Shown here piece by piece: positions 9,438-18,126 of a stretch of 64,000 nucleotides of DNA. The notes below the pieces were generated by a model, which worked only from the letters and a program-made list of their open reading frames with translations, did not search any database and had not been told where the DNA came from. Location of the stretch: contig JAFMIR010000005.1 in assembly GCA_017853885.1 (NCBI GenBank), positions 62,001 to 126,000 of the forward strand, written 5' to 3'. Position 1 is the stretch's first letter; each line of letters begins with the position of its first letter. The stretch comes from Prosthecobacter sp. Its GTDB lineage: Bacteria; Verrucomicrobiota; Verrucomicrobiia; Verrucomicrobiales; Verrucomicrobiaceae. The position numbers and the translations under genes were made by a program.

Positions 9438-9671
9438 ATGCCCACCTACCTCTATGAAACCCTGCCGCCGAGGCCTGACGTCCCCGTGCGACGTTTTGAG
9501 CTGAAGCAAAGCATGCGCGATGCCGCGCTGACGCATGATCCCGAGACCGGCCACCCGGTGCGCCGCGTGCCTCAGGCCAGCTTTTATCTCGGCGGCGTGC
9601 GCAGCCTCGCCGTCGCGCCGCTGGATGGCGGCGGCTGCTGCGGGCCGGGTGGAGGAGCCTGCCATCATTGA
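9438..9671 (+). CDS. FmdB-like small protein with Cys/His-rich tail
   Basis: 77 residues. The start MPTYLYETLP resembles FmdB-family zinc-ribbon proteins, but the CxxC pairs of that ribbon are absent; PPRPDVPVRRFELKQSM replaces them. The C-terminal tail GGGCCGPGGGACHH instead offers three cysteines and two histidines, a likely metal ligand set. First gene of the operon under the palindrome at 9395; the stop is eight bases before the next ATG. Function is unknown; a small zinc-binding or zinc-donating protein is my inference. Upstream in-frame ATG at 9405 would start inside the operator region and is not favoured. Confidence 0.7.
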   Translation: MPTYLYETLPPRPDVPVRRFELKQSMRDAALTHDPETGHPVRRVPQASFYLGGVRSLAVAPLDGGGCCGPGGGACHH

Positions 9672-9679
9672 ACGCACCC

Positions 9680-10513
9680 ATGTCGAAAAACCACCACGCC
9701 ATGCTCTTCCGCCTTTTTATCCTACTCTGCGCTTTCAGCCTCGCCGCCTGCAAAAAGGCACCGGAGGCGGCTCAGGCCGTCGTTTGGCCTGAATTGACCG
9801 CTTTTGATGAAATCGCCGCGAAAGCCGAAGGTCTCGCACAAGTCAATGATGTGGCGGCTTTGCGTCAAACGCTGCCCGATGTGGTGAAAACGGGCTCGAC
9901 AGTCACTGCGGCCACGATTCCGGCCAACGCGAAAAATCCCGCAGGCCTCCGATCACCTCTCGCCGACCTCGCGGAGCTGATCACGAAGCTCTCCGCAGCT
10001 CCGTTGAATGACGACGACCTCAAGACCTACACTCTCGCGCTGCATCCGCTGGTGGCGGTGATGATGACGGAGGCTGGCATGCCGCACATTCATGCGAACG
10101 AAGGTCCGCACGGTGGCTTTTTCCATCCTGTCTTTGCCGCCGATGGCAAACAAGCCGCCACGCTGGAGATCAAGCTGCACGATGACGCGGGCGACCTCGA
10201 AGTCTGGCTGGTCAAAGGTGGTCGCGATGGCCCGCCGCTCGATCTGCCGCTCGACAGCGTGCTGAAGCTCGACTTCCCCGATTTGAAATGCCAGATCGAG
10301 CTACGGGTTCGTGATCGCGAGAAAAACGCAGGCGAAGATGGCCAAACCAACCTTCACAACGGCCAGACGAATTACTTCATCTTCCCCGGCGAAACCGGCG
10401 CAGATGCGAAATGGCTCATGGGCGTCGATTTTGCCGCCAAAGCCCGCCTCGCGATTCCGGGTGGTCTTTCGAGCGAGGTCTTCGTGTTGAAGCCGCATGT
10501 GCATCATGACTGA
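9680..10513 (+). CDS. Histidine-containing lipoprotein of the ABC/DUF3299 operon
   Basis: 277 residues with a lipoprotein signal ending in LAAC (Cys about residue 24), so it is anchored in a membrane facing the periplasm. The middle has a histidine cluster, MPHIHANEGPHGGFFHP, and the end reads KPHVHHD; both look suited to metal binding. Not recognised as a named family. Its place directly before an ABC ATPase and an FtsX permease recalls the His-rich periplasmic protein (DUF2796 type) in zinc-regulated ABC/DUF3299 operons of gammaproteobacteria, but sequence similarity to it is not evident by eye. Overlaps the next gene by eight bases. Confidence 0.78.
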   Translation: MSKNHHAMLFRLFILLCAFSLAACKKAPEAAQAVVWPELTAFDEIAAKAEGLAQVNDVAALRQTLPDVVKTGSTVTAATIPANAKNPAGLRSPLADLAELITKLSAAPLNDDDLKTYTLALHPLVAVMMTEAGMPHIHANEGPHGGFFHPVFAADGKQAATLEIKLHDDAGDLEVWLVKGGRDGPPLDLPLDSVLKLDFPDLKCQIELRVRDREKNAGEDGQTNLHNGQTNYFIFPGETGADAKWLMGVDFAAKARLAIPGGLSSEVFVLKPHVHHD

Positions 10514-11168
10514 CGCGGCGATCCATCTCCACAGCCTGCGGCATGTGCTGGCACCGGGCGTGCATTTTGCACTCGATGAGCTGCTCGTGAGCAAAGGTGA
10601 ATGCCTCGCGCTCACCGGGCCGAGCGGTTGCGGCAAAAGCACGCTGCTGAGCCTTATCGCCGGATTGGCGCGAGTGCAAAGCGGCAGCGTGCGCGTGCTA
10701 GGCAGGGAGCTTGGCAGTCTCGGCACCGCCGCGCTGGATCGGCATCGCGGCCAGCACTGCGGCATGGTGTTTCAGAGTTTTCATCTGCTGCCCGCCTTCA
10801 CCGCGCTGGAGAATGTGCGCATCGGCCAGCGCTTCTCCGGTCGCGAAGGCGATGCCGCGGAGATGCTGGAGCGTGTGGGCCTCTCGCATCGGCTGCACAC
10901 GCGAGTAAGCAGGCTCTCTGTCGGCGAAAAGCAACGCGTCGCCATTGCGCGGGCGCTGCTTGGCCGCCCGGCCCTCTTGCTCGCCGATGAGCCCACCGGC
11001 TCGCTCGATCCGAAAACGGGCCGTCAGGTCTTTGACCTCATGCGCGAGCTCGTCCGAGAGCACGGCACCACTTGGTTGATGGTCACACACGATCTCGCGC
11101 TCGCCCGCGAGCTGCCACGCCAGTTTGACTGCACCCCACTCATCCGCAGCGAGGAGGTGGTGGCATGA
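10506..11168 (+). CDS. ABC transporter ATP-binding protein, LolD/MacB type
   Basis: 220 residues. Walker A GPSGCGKST, Q-loop in GMVFQSFHLLP, a signature LSVGEKQRVAIARAL in place of LSGGQ, Walker B ALLLADEPTGSLDP, and the switch histidine in MVTHD are all present. The short form and PTGSLD sequence place it with the LolD/FtsE/MacB group that works with FtsX-type permeases. Its partner is the next gene, which starts inside its stop codon (ATGA overlap). The substrate is not a classical solute; the group moves lipoproteins or drives conformational change across the membrane. Confidence 0.92.
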   Translation: MTDAAIHLHSLRHVLAPGVHFALDELLVSKGECLALTGPSGCGKSTLLSLIAGLARVQSGSVRVLGRELGSLGTAALDRHRGQHCGMVFQSFHLLPAFTALENVRIGQRFSGREGDAAEMLERVGLSHRLHTRVSRLSVGEKQRVAIARALLGRPALLLADEPTGSLDPKTGRQVFDLMRELVREHGTTWLMVTHDLALARELPRQFDCTPLIRSEEVVA

Positions 11169-12403
11169 CCCTCCCGCGCATCGCCTGGCGTTATCTCACG
11201 GCGCGGCCGTTGGTCACGGGGCTCACCTTGGCGGGCATCGCACTGGGCGTGGCATTGATCGCGGCGGTGCTCACGTTGCGGCGGGAGACAGAGCGCACGT
11301 TTCAACGAGAAGCCGGGCTGTTTGACCTCGTCGTCGGGGCCAAGGGCAGCCCGCTGCAACTCACGCTCAGCAGCGTGTATCACCTCGACATGCCCACCGG
11401 CAATGTGCCGTGGTCGCTGTATGAAAAACTGCGTGAGAACCGCCGCATCGCCACCGCCATCCCGATCGGTCTGGGCGACAACTTCCGCGGCTTTCGCATC
11501 GTCGGCACCGAGCCGCATCTGTTTGATCTCCAGCATGAAGGCCGCGCTTTCTTCAGCTTCGCGCAAGGTGGCGTGTTCAAAGACGACTTCGAGGTCGTGC
11601 TCGGCTCGCAAGTGGCTGCCAGCACCGGCTTGCAGATCGGCGACACCTTCGCAGGCACGCACGGGCTCGTGCAGATGCCCGGCAGCGAGGAGCACGGCGA
11701 GTTCCCGTATCGCGTGTGCGGCATCCTCGCACCCACCGGCACGGCGCAGGATCGCGCCATCTTTGGCACCCTGCGCAGCGTGTGGATCATTCATGACAAG
11801 GAGCACAAGCTGCATGCCGCCATCCAAGGCACTGCGAGCCGCGCGGAGTCGCCGCTGGAAGTCACCGCCGTGCTCATCCGGCTGAAAGCACGCGGCCTGC
11901 GCCTGTGGGTGGCTGATGACATCCGCAACAACACCGAAGGCATGCCCGCCATCCCGGTGAATGAGATCCTGCGCCTGTATCAAAACGTGCTGGAGCCCGT
12001 GCAAAAAACGCTGCTCGCCGTCGCCGCGCTCGTCGTGGTCGTTTCATGCTTCACCGTGCTCGTCACGCTGCATCAGGCGGTGGAAAGAAGGCGGCGCGAT
12101 CTCGCCATCCTCCGCTGTCTCGGTGGCAGGCGCTGGGAAGTGGCCGCGCTGGTCATGCTTGAGGCCGTGTTTCTTACGCTGGGCGGCCTCATCATGGGTT
12201 TGCTGCTCGGCCATGGCCTGCACGCAGCCGCAGCACCGCTGCTGCGTGAGCGCACCGGCCTGCTCATTGAACCTTGGAGCCTCGATCACGCGGAAATCAC
12301 CGCGCTGCTCGTCATCGCCGCCGCAGGGCTGCTTTCCGGCCTCGTGCCCGCCCTTTCCAGCTACCGCCGCACACCCGCCCACGATCTCGGCATCACCGAA
12401 TGA
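11165..12403 (+). CDS. FtsX/MacB-type ABC permease
   Basis: 412 residues. One transmembrane helix near the N-terminus (LVTGLTLAGIALGVALIAAVL), a large periplasmic MacB-PCD-like domain of about 220 residues, then three C-terminal helices with the cytoplasmic motif AVERRRRDLAILRCLGG between the first two, typical of FtsX domains. It pairs with the ATPase just upstream. In a zinc-regulated operon it may move or remodel a metal-related lipoprotein; that role is inferred. Its stop overlaps the next start (ATGA). Confidence 0.9.
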   Translation: MTLPRIAWRYLTARPLVTGLTLAGIALGVALIAAVLTLRRETERTFQREAGLFDLVVGAKGSPLQLTLSSVYHLDMPTGNVPWSLYEKLRENRRIATAIPIGLGDNFRGFRIVGTEPHLFDLQHEGRAFFSFAQGGVFKDDFEVVLGSQVAASTGLQIGDTFAGTHGLVQMPGSEEHGEFPYRVCGILAPTGTAQDRAIFGTLRSVWIIHDKEHKLHAAIQGTASRAESPLEVTAVLIRLKARGLRLWVADDIRNNTEGMPAIPVNEILRLYQNVLEPVQKTLLAVAALVVVVSCFTVLVTLHQAVERRRRDLAILRCLGGRRWEVAALVMLEAVFLTLGGLIMGLLLGHGLHAAAAPLLRERTGLLIEPWSLDHAEITALLVIAAAGLLSGLVPALSSYRRTPAHDLGITE

Positions 12404-14157
12404 GCCCACATCTGCCCAAGTCCGCCGCCGCCTTCGTCAGCCTCACCGCGCTGGCCTTGCTCGCCATGCTCATTGTGTGGATGCAGCCGCAGGACGCCAC
12501 GCGTTCAAACACGAACGTCACCTCGCTGCCACCCGCTTCAGCGCCCACTTTGGCAGAAACCAAAGCCATCGAAAACACGCCGACCCCGACCGGCCCGCCC
12601 GTGCGCATCGACTTCAAATTGCTCGATGAAACCAAGCAGCCCGATGCACGCAAAATGGAGGTCGTGTATCCGCCCGCGCTCGAAGCGCTTGATGGCAACC
12701 TCGTCGAGCTCATCGCCTTCATGGCCCCGTTTGAGTCGCTGGAGGACATGAGCGAGTGCCTGATGCTCCCCGCTTATGTCGGCTGCTTTTTCTGCGCACC
12801 GCCGAGCTTCACGCAGGTCGTCTTTGTGCGTCAAAAAGACGATGGAAGACCGAAGAAACCCTTCATCGAAGCTCCATCTCTCGTCACCGGCACGCTGCGC
12901 CTGCTGAAGCCCGGCAGCAGCGATCCCGCGCACGAGATGGAGATGCTCTACGTCGTCACGGATGCCACCGTCGTGCCTTACGATGGCTCGAACGCCCCGG
13001 CTCGCGTGCCCGGCCATTGGCAGCAGGAAAATCCGCGAGCCGCAGCCGATGCCGGATTGCCGGAAAAGCCGCAGCCATTGCCTCCGATGAAGCCCGAGGA
13101 CCTCGTGCCAGTCATCGCCAAGCTGCGCGGTCTTGAAATCAAAAAGCCCATCAAGTTCACCACCTACACACCCGCCGAACTCGAAAGCGCCGTCGAGGTC
13201 CGCATCAATTCACGCCGCGCCGCTGGAGGCTGGGCCGCGCATCAGCGTGTGTGGCAGACGCTGGGCTTCGCCGATGAAAAAGACGACCTGCGCCTCGTCC
13301 TGCGCGGCCTCACGCTTCAGCGCATCATCGGCTACAGCAACGCCGCGGGCGATCACATCCGCTACAACGGCGATCTCCAGCTCACGCAGCCCGCCACGCG
13401 ACTCGAACTCGTCAAAGTCATTGCCGATGCGCTGCTGCGTCAAAATCACGACCTCCGCCATCTCGACACCGCGCTGCATGGCGATACGAACACCGATGCC
13501 CGCCTCGCCGCCACCGCCGTGTTTCAGGGCGATCTCATGACCACTGCGCGACTCTTTGCCGCGCATCATCGCCTGCGCGATCCCTCGCCGAATGCCAGCT
13601 TCGCTTTCTTCGGCGGCTATCCAGCGGCCAAAACAGCGCTGCAACAGCTCGAAACCATGCCCTGGCAGATGGGGCCGTTCTTCACCGATCAATTCGCGCC
13701 GAATGGCGAGCCGATGGCGCTCAATGATCTGCTGCAAAAGCCGCCCACCACCACCGCAGCCATCATTCATCCCACCTTCCATGGCCGACCGCAGGACTAC
13801 ACGCCTGTCGAGGTGCCATCGACCTTTGCCGATGCCTTGCGCGACTCCAAACCCATCGCCACCGGCATCCTCGGCGAAGCCGCGGTGCTCGTTTGGCTCG
13901 AAAACAACGCCGAACTCGGCCCGCACATGTCCGCTGCCGATGGCTGGCGCGGGGATCGCTATGCCTTCTGGCAGGACGGCACCCTGCTCATCGAAACGCA
14001 TTGGCTCGATGAAGACGAAGCCGCCGAATTCCAGGAAGCCGCCACCACTCAGCGCCCCGACTTCACCGTCATCCGCAAAGCCAACTCCAGCCACGTCCAC
14101 CTCATCGGCGGCCCCGAAGCCGCACGCGCTGAGCTCCACAAACGCCCATTTTCATGA
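12400..14157 (+). CDS. DUF3299-like membrane-anchored protein, long form
   Basis: 585 residues. N-terminal hydrophobic anchor (AFVSLTALALLAMLIVW), then a DUF3299-type domain at about residues 85-200 with MEVVYPPALEALDGN, ELIAFMAPF, and the cysteine-bearing LPAYVGCFFCAPPS. A long C-terminal region follows (about 380 residues) without a family I recognise; it holds the histidine-containing segments AAHHRLRD and HPTFHG. DUF3299 proteins are known neighbours of FtsX-type ABC systems. The GC-F-F-C pair could bind metal or form a disulfide. The start overlaps the permease stop and the end overlaps a second, shorter DUF3299 gene, so the two may form a pair. Confidence 0.82.
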   Translation: MSPHLPKSAAAFVSLTALALLAMLIVWMQPQDATRSNTNVTSLPPASAPTLAETKAIENTPTPTGPPVRIDFKLLDETKQPDARKMEVVYPPALEALDGNLVELIAFMAPFESLEDMSECLMLPAYVGCFFCAPPSFTQVVFVRQKDDGRPKKPFIEAPSLVTGTLRLLKPGSSDPAHEMEMLYVVTDATVVPYDGSNAPARVPGHWQQENPRAAADAGLPEKPQPLPPMKPEDLVPVIAKLRGLEIKKPIKFTTYTPAELESAVEVRINSRRAAGGWAAHQRVWQTLGFADEKDDLRLVLRGLTLQRIIGYSNAAGDHIRYNGDLQLTQPATRLELVKVIADALLRQNHDLRHLDTALHGDTNTDARLAATAVFQGDLMTTARLFAAHHRLRDPSPNASFAFFGGYPAAKTALQQLETMPWQMGPFFTDQFAPNGEPMALNDLLQKPPTTTAAIIHPTFHGRPQDYTPVEVPSTFADALRDSKPIATGILGEAAVLVWLENNAELGPHMSAADGWRGDRYAFWQDGTLLIETHWLDEDEAAEFQEAATTQRPDFTVIRKANSSHVHLIGGPEAARAELHKRPFS

Positions 14158-14744
14158 AACGAGCCCTTTTTGCCTTCATCGCCATTTTCAGCCTCGCTCA
14201 AGCTCAAGAGCACAAACTGCCCACCGAGTCCAAAGAGGCCAAAAACGCCTACAAACAGGCCAGCGAGCCCACCGAAGCCTTTTTGGCCGATTGGGACTTT
14301 TTGGACAAAACCGATGTCGTCGTCAGCGACGGCAAAAAAGACGCCACCATCCAGTATCCCGCCGAAATCCAAGCGCTCGATGGCAAACGCGTCGCCCTCA
14401 TCGGCTTCATGGCACCGTATGAAAAGCTCGATGACATGAGCACCTGCATGATCCTGCCCGCCTCGGTCGGCTGTTACTTTTGCAGTCCACCCGCCGTCAC
14501 GCAGGTCGCACTCATTCAGCAAAAAGGCGGGACCAAGGACAAGCGTCCCTTCATCAACGAAGCCGTCATCGTCACCGGCACGCTGCGCCTCTTCACCTTC
14601 GCCAGCCAGCATCCCGCGCATCAGGCCGACTTCATGTATGCCCTCGACGACGCCACCGTCGAAGTCTTCACCGGCCAAAACAAACCCCGCCGCGCCCCCG
14701 CCCATCTCCCGCCCGATCCACGCAAACAGCCGAAGATTTACTGA
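14154..14744 (+). CDS. DUF3299-like exported protein, short form
   Basis: 196 residues with a signal peptide (MKRALFAFIAIFSLAQA-Q). The body is almost entirely the DUF3299-like domain: IQYPAEIQALDGK, ALIGFMAPYEKLDDM, ILPASVGCYFCSPP and VIVTGTLRLF, aligning closely with the N-terminal half of the preceding protein. The conserved Cys pair (GCYFC) is kept. It is probably a periplasmic partner of the ABC system. A tandem duplication in which one copy gained a long C-terminal extension is the simplest reading. Three bases separate it from hisI. Confidence 0.85.
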   Translation: MKRALFAFIAIFSLAQAQEHKLPTESKEAKNAYKQASEPTEAFLADWDFLDKTDVVVSDGKKDATIQYPAEIQALDGKRVALIGFMAPYEKLDDMSTCMILPASVGCYFCSPPAVTQVALIQQKGGTKDKRPFINEAVIVTGTLRLFTFASQHPAHQADFMYALDDATVEVFTGQNKPRRAPAHLPPDPRKQPKIY

Positions 14745-14747
14745 CTC

Positions 14748-15236
14748 ATGACAACTCCAACACTCCCCACCTTCGCTCCGCGTCTTACCATCGAACAAGT
14801 CGAGGAAGGCCGCGACCTCGCGCCCAAATTTGATGCCAGCGGCCTGCTTCCGGCCGTCACCACCGACTTCGCCACCGGCGAGCTGCTCATGATGGGCTAC
14901 ATGAATGCCGAAGCACTGCAAAAGACCATCGCCACCGGCGAGGCGCACTACTTCAGCCGCAGCCGTCAGGTGCTCTGGCACAAGGGCGCCACCTCCGGCT
15001 TCGTGCAAAAGGTGCGTGAGCTCCGCATCGACGACGATCAGGACTGCGTCTGGCTCCGCGTCGAAACCTCCGGCGGTGCGAACTGCCACGTCGGCTACCG
15101 CTCCTGCTTTTACCGTGCCATTCCCACCGGTGCCGATTACACCCGCGCCGAAGATTGCCTCATGTGGAAAGAAGAGACCAAGGTCTTTGATCCGCAGGCT
15201 GTGTATGGCGACGCCCCCAACCCGACCCAGCTATGA
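14748..15236 (+). CDS. hisI: Phosphoribosyl-AMP cyclohydrolase
   Basis: 162 residues. Opens the purine ring of PR-AMP in histidine synthesis. The magnesium-site aspartates lie in [10 protein letters not shown] and the zinc cysteines in that segment and in [36 protein letters not shown] and [15 protein letters not shown] are also standard. It is a monofunctional form without a HisE domain. No other histidine genes are nearby; it sits between a DUF3299 gene and a COG0523 GTPase, overlapping the latter by four bases. HisI is one of the zinc enzymes whose genes are repeatedly found beside COG0523 GTPases, so it may be a client or a low-zinc copy. Confidence 0.93.
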   Translation: MTTPTLPTFAPRLTIEQVEEGRDLAPKFDASGLLPAVTTDFATGELLMMGYMNAEALQKTIATGEAHYFSRSRQVLWHKGATSGFVQKVRELRIDDDQDCVWLRVETSGGANCHVGYRSCFYRAIPTGADYTRAEDCLMWKEETKVFDPQAVYGDAPNPTQL

Positions 15237-16234
15237 GCCGCATTCCCATCGTCCTCATCGCCGGATTCCTCGGCGCGGGCAAAACGACCTTCCTCCATGC
15301 CCTGATGGGCGCTTTGAAGGAACGTCAGGTCGGCTTCAGCGTCGTGGTCAATGACTTCGAAAACGCCGAGATCGATGCCGCACGTCTGCGGGATCTCGAT
15401 GTCGAGGTGCAGTCCATCAACGGCTCCTGCGTCTGCTGCTCCTCGCTGAACGACTTCATGCTCACGCTCGGCACCATCGACGTGCCACGCGGCGGCGTGC
15501 TGCTCGTCGAGGCGAATGGCGCGTCCGATTTCATCACCCTCATCGCCGCCATCAGCATGCGCGGCGAGTGCCGGCGCTTCACCTCGCCCATCCAGGTGAC
15601 CCTGATCGACACCGTGCGCTGGCAGAAACGCCGCCAGCACAACAAGCTGGAGCAGGAGCAGGTCAAAACCGCCACGCACTGGATGCTCACGCACATCGAT
15701 GGCGTCAAAAATCCACGCCTCGCCGGCATCCGCGCCGCCATGAAGATGCTCACCCCGCGCGGCATCGAGACCAGCGTGGACGCCTTCGCCGACTTCCTCC
15801 GCCTGCAAGCCGCTACCGCCCGCTTCGCTACCGCTGAGGCACCCAAGCCCGCCCTCTTTGAAAACATCACCGCCGAGCCCGCTCACGAGCATCACCATCA
15901 TCACGATGACGAACGCGCCTTCACCTCCATGCGGGTGCCCGTGCCCTTTGTTGTGCAGCGACAGGACCTCGAACGTGTCCTGCGCCATCTGCCCGATGAA
16001 GTCCTCCGCGTGAAAGGCCTCTGCCGCCTCGCCGAGCTGCCGCAGATCCCCTTTTCCTTCCAACACGTCCGCCCCGAAGGCGAAACCTGGTTCCTCCCCA
16101 TGATCGGCACCCTCGGCGTCATCCCCAGCGGCGTCGTCATCGGCGTCGGCCTGCCGGAGAAGACCATCCAAAACGCCTTCGAAGCCCTCCCCAGCGCCGA
16201 ACTCCGGCCTGACATTCAGGTTGAGGCCGCGTGA
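15233..16234 (+). CDS. COG0523 (CobW-like) GTPase with His-rich insert, variant G motifs
   Basis: 333 residues. Walker [10 protein letters not shown] (residues 11-19) and the metal motif SCVCC (Cys66, Cys68, Cys69) are intact. The later GTPase motifs differ from the canonical paralogue at 6040: EANGASD stands where ESTGxSEP is expected and THID where NKxD is expected, so nucleotide specificity or turnover may be altered. A histidine run [10 protein letters not shown] separates the GTPase domain from the CobW C-terminal domain and could hold zinc. Last gene of the operon that starts at 9438, coupled to hisI by an ATGA overlap; metal delivery to HisI is a natural hypothesis. Confidence 0.9.
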   Translation: MSRIPIVLIAGFLGAGKTTFLHALMGALKERQVGFSVVVNDFENAEIDAARLRDLDVEVQSINGSCVCCSSLNDFMLTLGTIDVPRGGVLLVEANGASDFITLIAAISMRGECRRFTSPIQVTLIDTVRWQKRRQHNKLEQEQVKTATHWMLTHIDGVKNPRLAGIRAAMKMLTPRGIETSVDAFADFLRLQAATARFATAEAPKPALFENITAEPAHEHHHHHDDERAFTSMRVPVPFVVQRQDLERVLRHLPDEVLRVKGLCRLAELPQIPFSFQHVRPEGETWFLPMIGTLGVIPSGVVIGVGLPEKTIQNAFEALPSAELRPDIQVEAA

Positions 16235-16357
16235 AGATTGGAAAACATAAAGTAGCGATAGAGTGGTGTATTCTTGAGGCGATCAAGTTTTGAAATAACA
16301 CCTTAAATTCCCATCATTGAATTCGCCTTTCATCTTCTTTTTCAATCACACTTTACC

Positions 16358-16861
16358 ATGCCAATACCCTCTCGTGAAATCCGAGTCCGCCATGCCGCTG
16401 GTGCACCGGAATCTGTTGCTGCTGTGATTCGGACGGAACGCGAGCTTGAAAAGCTGATCGCGGGCGAAAGCACGGCGGATACGCGGCAAATCAGCGCGGT
16501 GTTGTCGAAGCTCCAAGTCGTCATCGCGGACTATCTCGACTCAGGCAAACCGCTGAAGATCACGCTGAGTGCCTTCGAGATCCTCTTCGCCGTCGAAGCG
16601 GCCATTCAGGAGGCGGCTGGGCAGCCCAGCCCGTGGCCGGACGGAGCGGATGCGCGCACGTTTTTCATCCACGGCCTCTACGACGACCTTACCCAGCAGC
16701 CCAGCAACATCTTCGAAACCAAGCTCTTTCCCGACGGCACCGAACGCTATATTCCCATTAGCCGTGCGACTTGGAAAGCTTGCCTAGAGCGGCTCCGCGA
16801 GCAAATCATCGAGAGCGGGCTGAAGATCGCGAAGAAGCGGTCCTCATCAAAAGCGGAGTAA
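16358..16861 (+). CDS. Hypothetical protein
   Basis: 167 residues, no signal peptide or membrane helix. Mostly helical, with a basic end (KIAKKRSSSKAE). Segments such as TERELEKLIAGES and QVVIADYLDSGKPLKITLSAFEIL suggest a compact helical domain, but I do not recognise a family. It follows an AT-richer 120-base gap after the eight-gene operon and converges with the COG0523 gene at 16910, so it is probably a separate transcription unit. Confidence 0.65.
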   Translation: MPIPSREIRVRHAAGAPESVAAVIRTERELEKLIAGESTADTRQISAVLSKLQVVIADYLDSGKPLKITLSAFEILFAVEAAIQEAAGQPSPWPDGADARTFFIHGLYDDLTQQPSNIFETKLFPDGTERYIPISRATWKACLERLREQIIESGLKIAKKRSSSKAE

Positions 16862-16909
16862 TGGAGTCGTGGAGTTTTGCTTTCAGCTAGCATTGCTCTG
16901 TCCCACCGC

Positions 16910-18076
16910 TTACCGCACCTGTCTTAGGTTCTTAGGCCAAGGATCCTCAAAAGTGCCGCCGGATTGCCAGTGGCGGATTTCGTCGTCGGTGCAGAAGCAG
17001 GATTGCAGGTGGCGAACGAAGATGGCGCGGTCGTGTTCGGCCCCGATGAGGGTGAGTTCGTTCAGGTGGTCACCAAAGACGGGGTGGGTGCCTTGCAGCC
17101 ACTCGCGGAGCTGGGCGATCTCCTGCGGGAGGAGTTTGCCATCGGGATTTTTGACGAGCTCGGCCTTCCAGTAGGCCATGAGCTCCATTTCGATGCTGCC
17201 GCCGCTTTGATTCCAGAGCAGCACCTCGCGCGGTCGTGAGGCGAGCCAGATGAAACCTTTGCTGCGATGAATGCCGAGGCCCAGATGCTCGCGAAAGCAG
17301 GTCCAAAAACGTCGCGGATGCAGTGGTCGCTCGTCACGCACCAGGGTGTGGCCGATGTCGTAGGCCTCGCTTTCGCCCAAATCGGTGTCGGGTAGGCCCA
17401 GCGAGAGCTTTTGAGCGCGTGCGAGGTCGAAACCGCCGATGTCGAGCCAATCGACCTCGGCCTTGCCATAACTCGCGGTGAGCACGCGGGCCTCGGGATG
17501 GAGGATTTCGAGCGTTTTGCGCACGATGGTCAGATCGGCGGCGGGAACGCGTTCGGCCTTCGTGAGGACGATGGTGCTGGCGAACTGCATTTGCTCCACG
17601 AGCAGGTTTTCCGCGCTGCGCAACCCTCGGGCCTCGTTTTGCACCAAACGGCCCAGCAAGTCCGCGCCGCCGTCGTGATCGGCCACGAGCGCCCGCGCGT
17701 CGAGCAGCGTGATGAAGCCGTGTAATTCGAGCGAGGCATGCTGGAGCACATCTTCGATGAGCGGCCACGGATGTGTGCTGCCGGAGGTCTCGATGATCAG
17801 ATGATCCACATCCTCGCGAGCCGCGAAACGAGCCAGCGCCTCGCGAAACGCCTCGCGTCGGCTGCCGCTGATGCTCCCTGCATAAAGACTGACGAGCGTG
17901 CCCTCGGCTTCGGATAACCGCTCGGCCTCGCGGACGAGGTCGCCATCGACCTCGAGATCACTCACGTCATTAACAATCACGCCGAGTCGCCGCTGCGCCG
18001 GTGCCTCGCGCAGCATGCGCCGCAGGAGCGTGGTTTTGCCGGAGCCGAGGAAGCCGCAAAGAATGGTGACGCGCAT
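16910..18076 (-). CDS. COG0523 (CobW-like) GTPase lacking the CxCC metal motif
   Basis: 388 residues. Walker A GFLGSGKTT (residues 8-16) and VIVNDVSDLEVD are normal, and a CobW C-terminal domain is present (RSKGFIWLASR). At the place of the CxCC metal site the sequence is AGSISG (Ser68, Ser70, Gly71), so all three cysteines are gone. The G4 motif is LTKAE rather than NKxD, and the switch reads IIETSGSTHP. It may have lost the usual metal-binding step or use other ligands. The ATG at 18076 is used because it begins the Walker A strand. Divergent from the FeoB-like gene with the palindrome at 18108 between them. Confidence 0.9.
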   Translation of the reverse strand: MRVTILCGFLGSGKTTLLRRMLREAPAQRRLGVIVNDVSDLEVDGDLVREAERLSEAEGTLVSLYAGSISGSRREAFREALARFAAREDVDHLIIETSGSTHPWPLIEDVLQHASLELHGFITLLDARALVADHDGGADLLGRLVQNEARGLRSAENLLVEQMQFASTIVLTKAERVPAADLTIVRKTLEILHPEARVLTASYGKAEVDWLDIGGFDLARAQKLSLGLPDTDLGESEAYDIGHTLVRDERPLHPRRFWTCFREHLGLGIHRSKGFIWLASRPREVLLWNQSGGSIEMELMAYWKAELVKNPDGKLLPQEIAQLREWLQGTHPVFGDHLNELTLIGAEHDRAIFVRHLQSCFCTDDEIRHWQSGGTFEDPWPKNLRQVR

Positions 18077-18107
18077 ACACGGAGTCTTGGCTTGCGTTTT
18101 TCTTTTA

Positions 18108-18122
18108 TGCAATCTATTTGCG
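18108..18122. promoter_or_regulatory. Candidate metal-responsive operator (Zur/Fur-like), divergent promoter
   Basis: TGCAA-TCTAT-TTGCG, one mismatch from the palindrome, and identical over 14 bases to the site at 5904. It lies in the 50 bases between the COG0523 gene (start 18076) and the FeoB-like gene (start 18127). A direct repeat TTGCGTTT occurs at 18092 and 18118. The site ends five bases before the FeoB-like ATG. Confidence 0.55.
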
Positions 18123-18126
18123 TTTA

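Noticed and set aside
9680..10513. Naming the operon lipoprotein a DUF2796/ZrgA protein
   Set aside because: Position and histidines fit, but I could not see the sequence pattern of that family.
11024..12004. Minus-strand frame of 326 codons
   Set aside because: Antisense of the ABC ATPase and FtsX permease.
14049..15089. Minus-strand frame of 346 codons over the DUF3299/hisI genes
   Set aside because: Three well-supported overlapping plus-strand genes occupy the same DNA; the composition is typical of GC-rich antisense frames.
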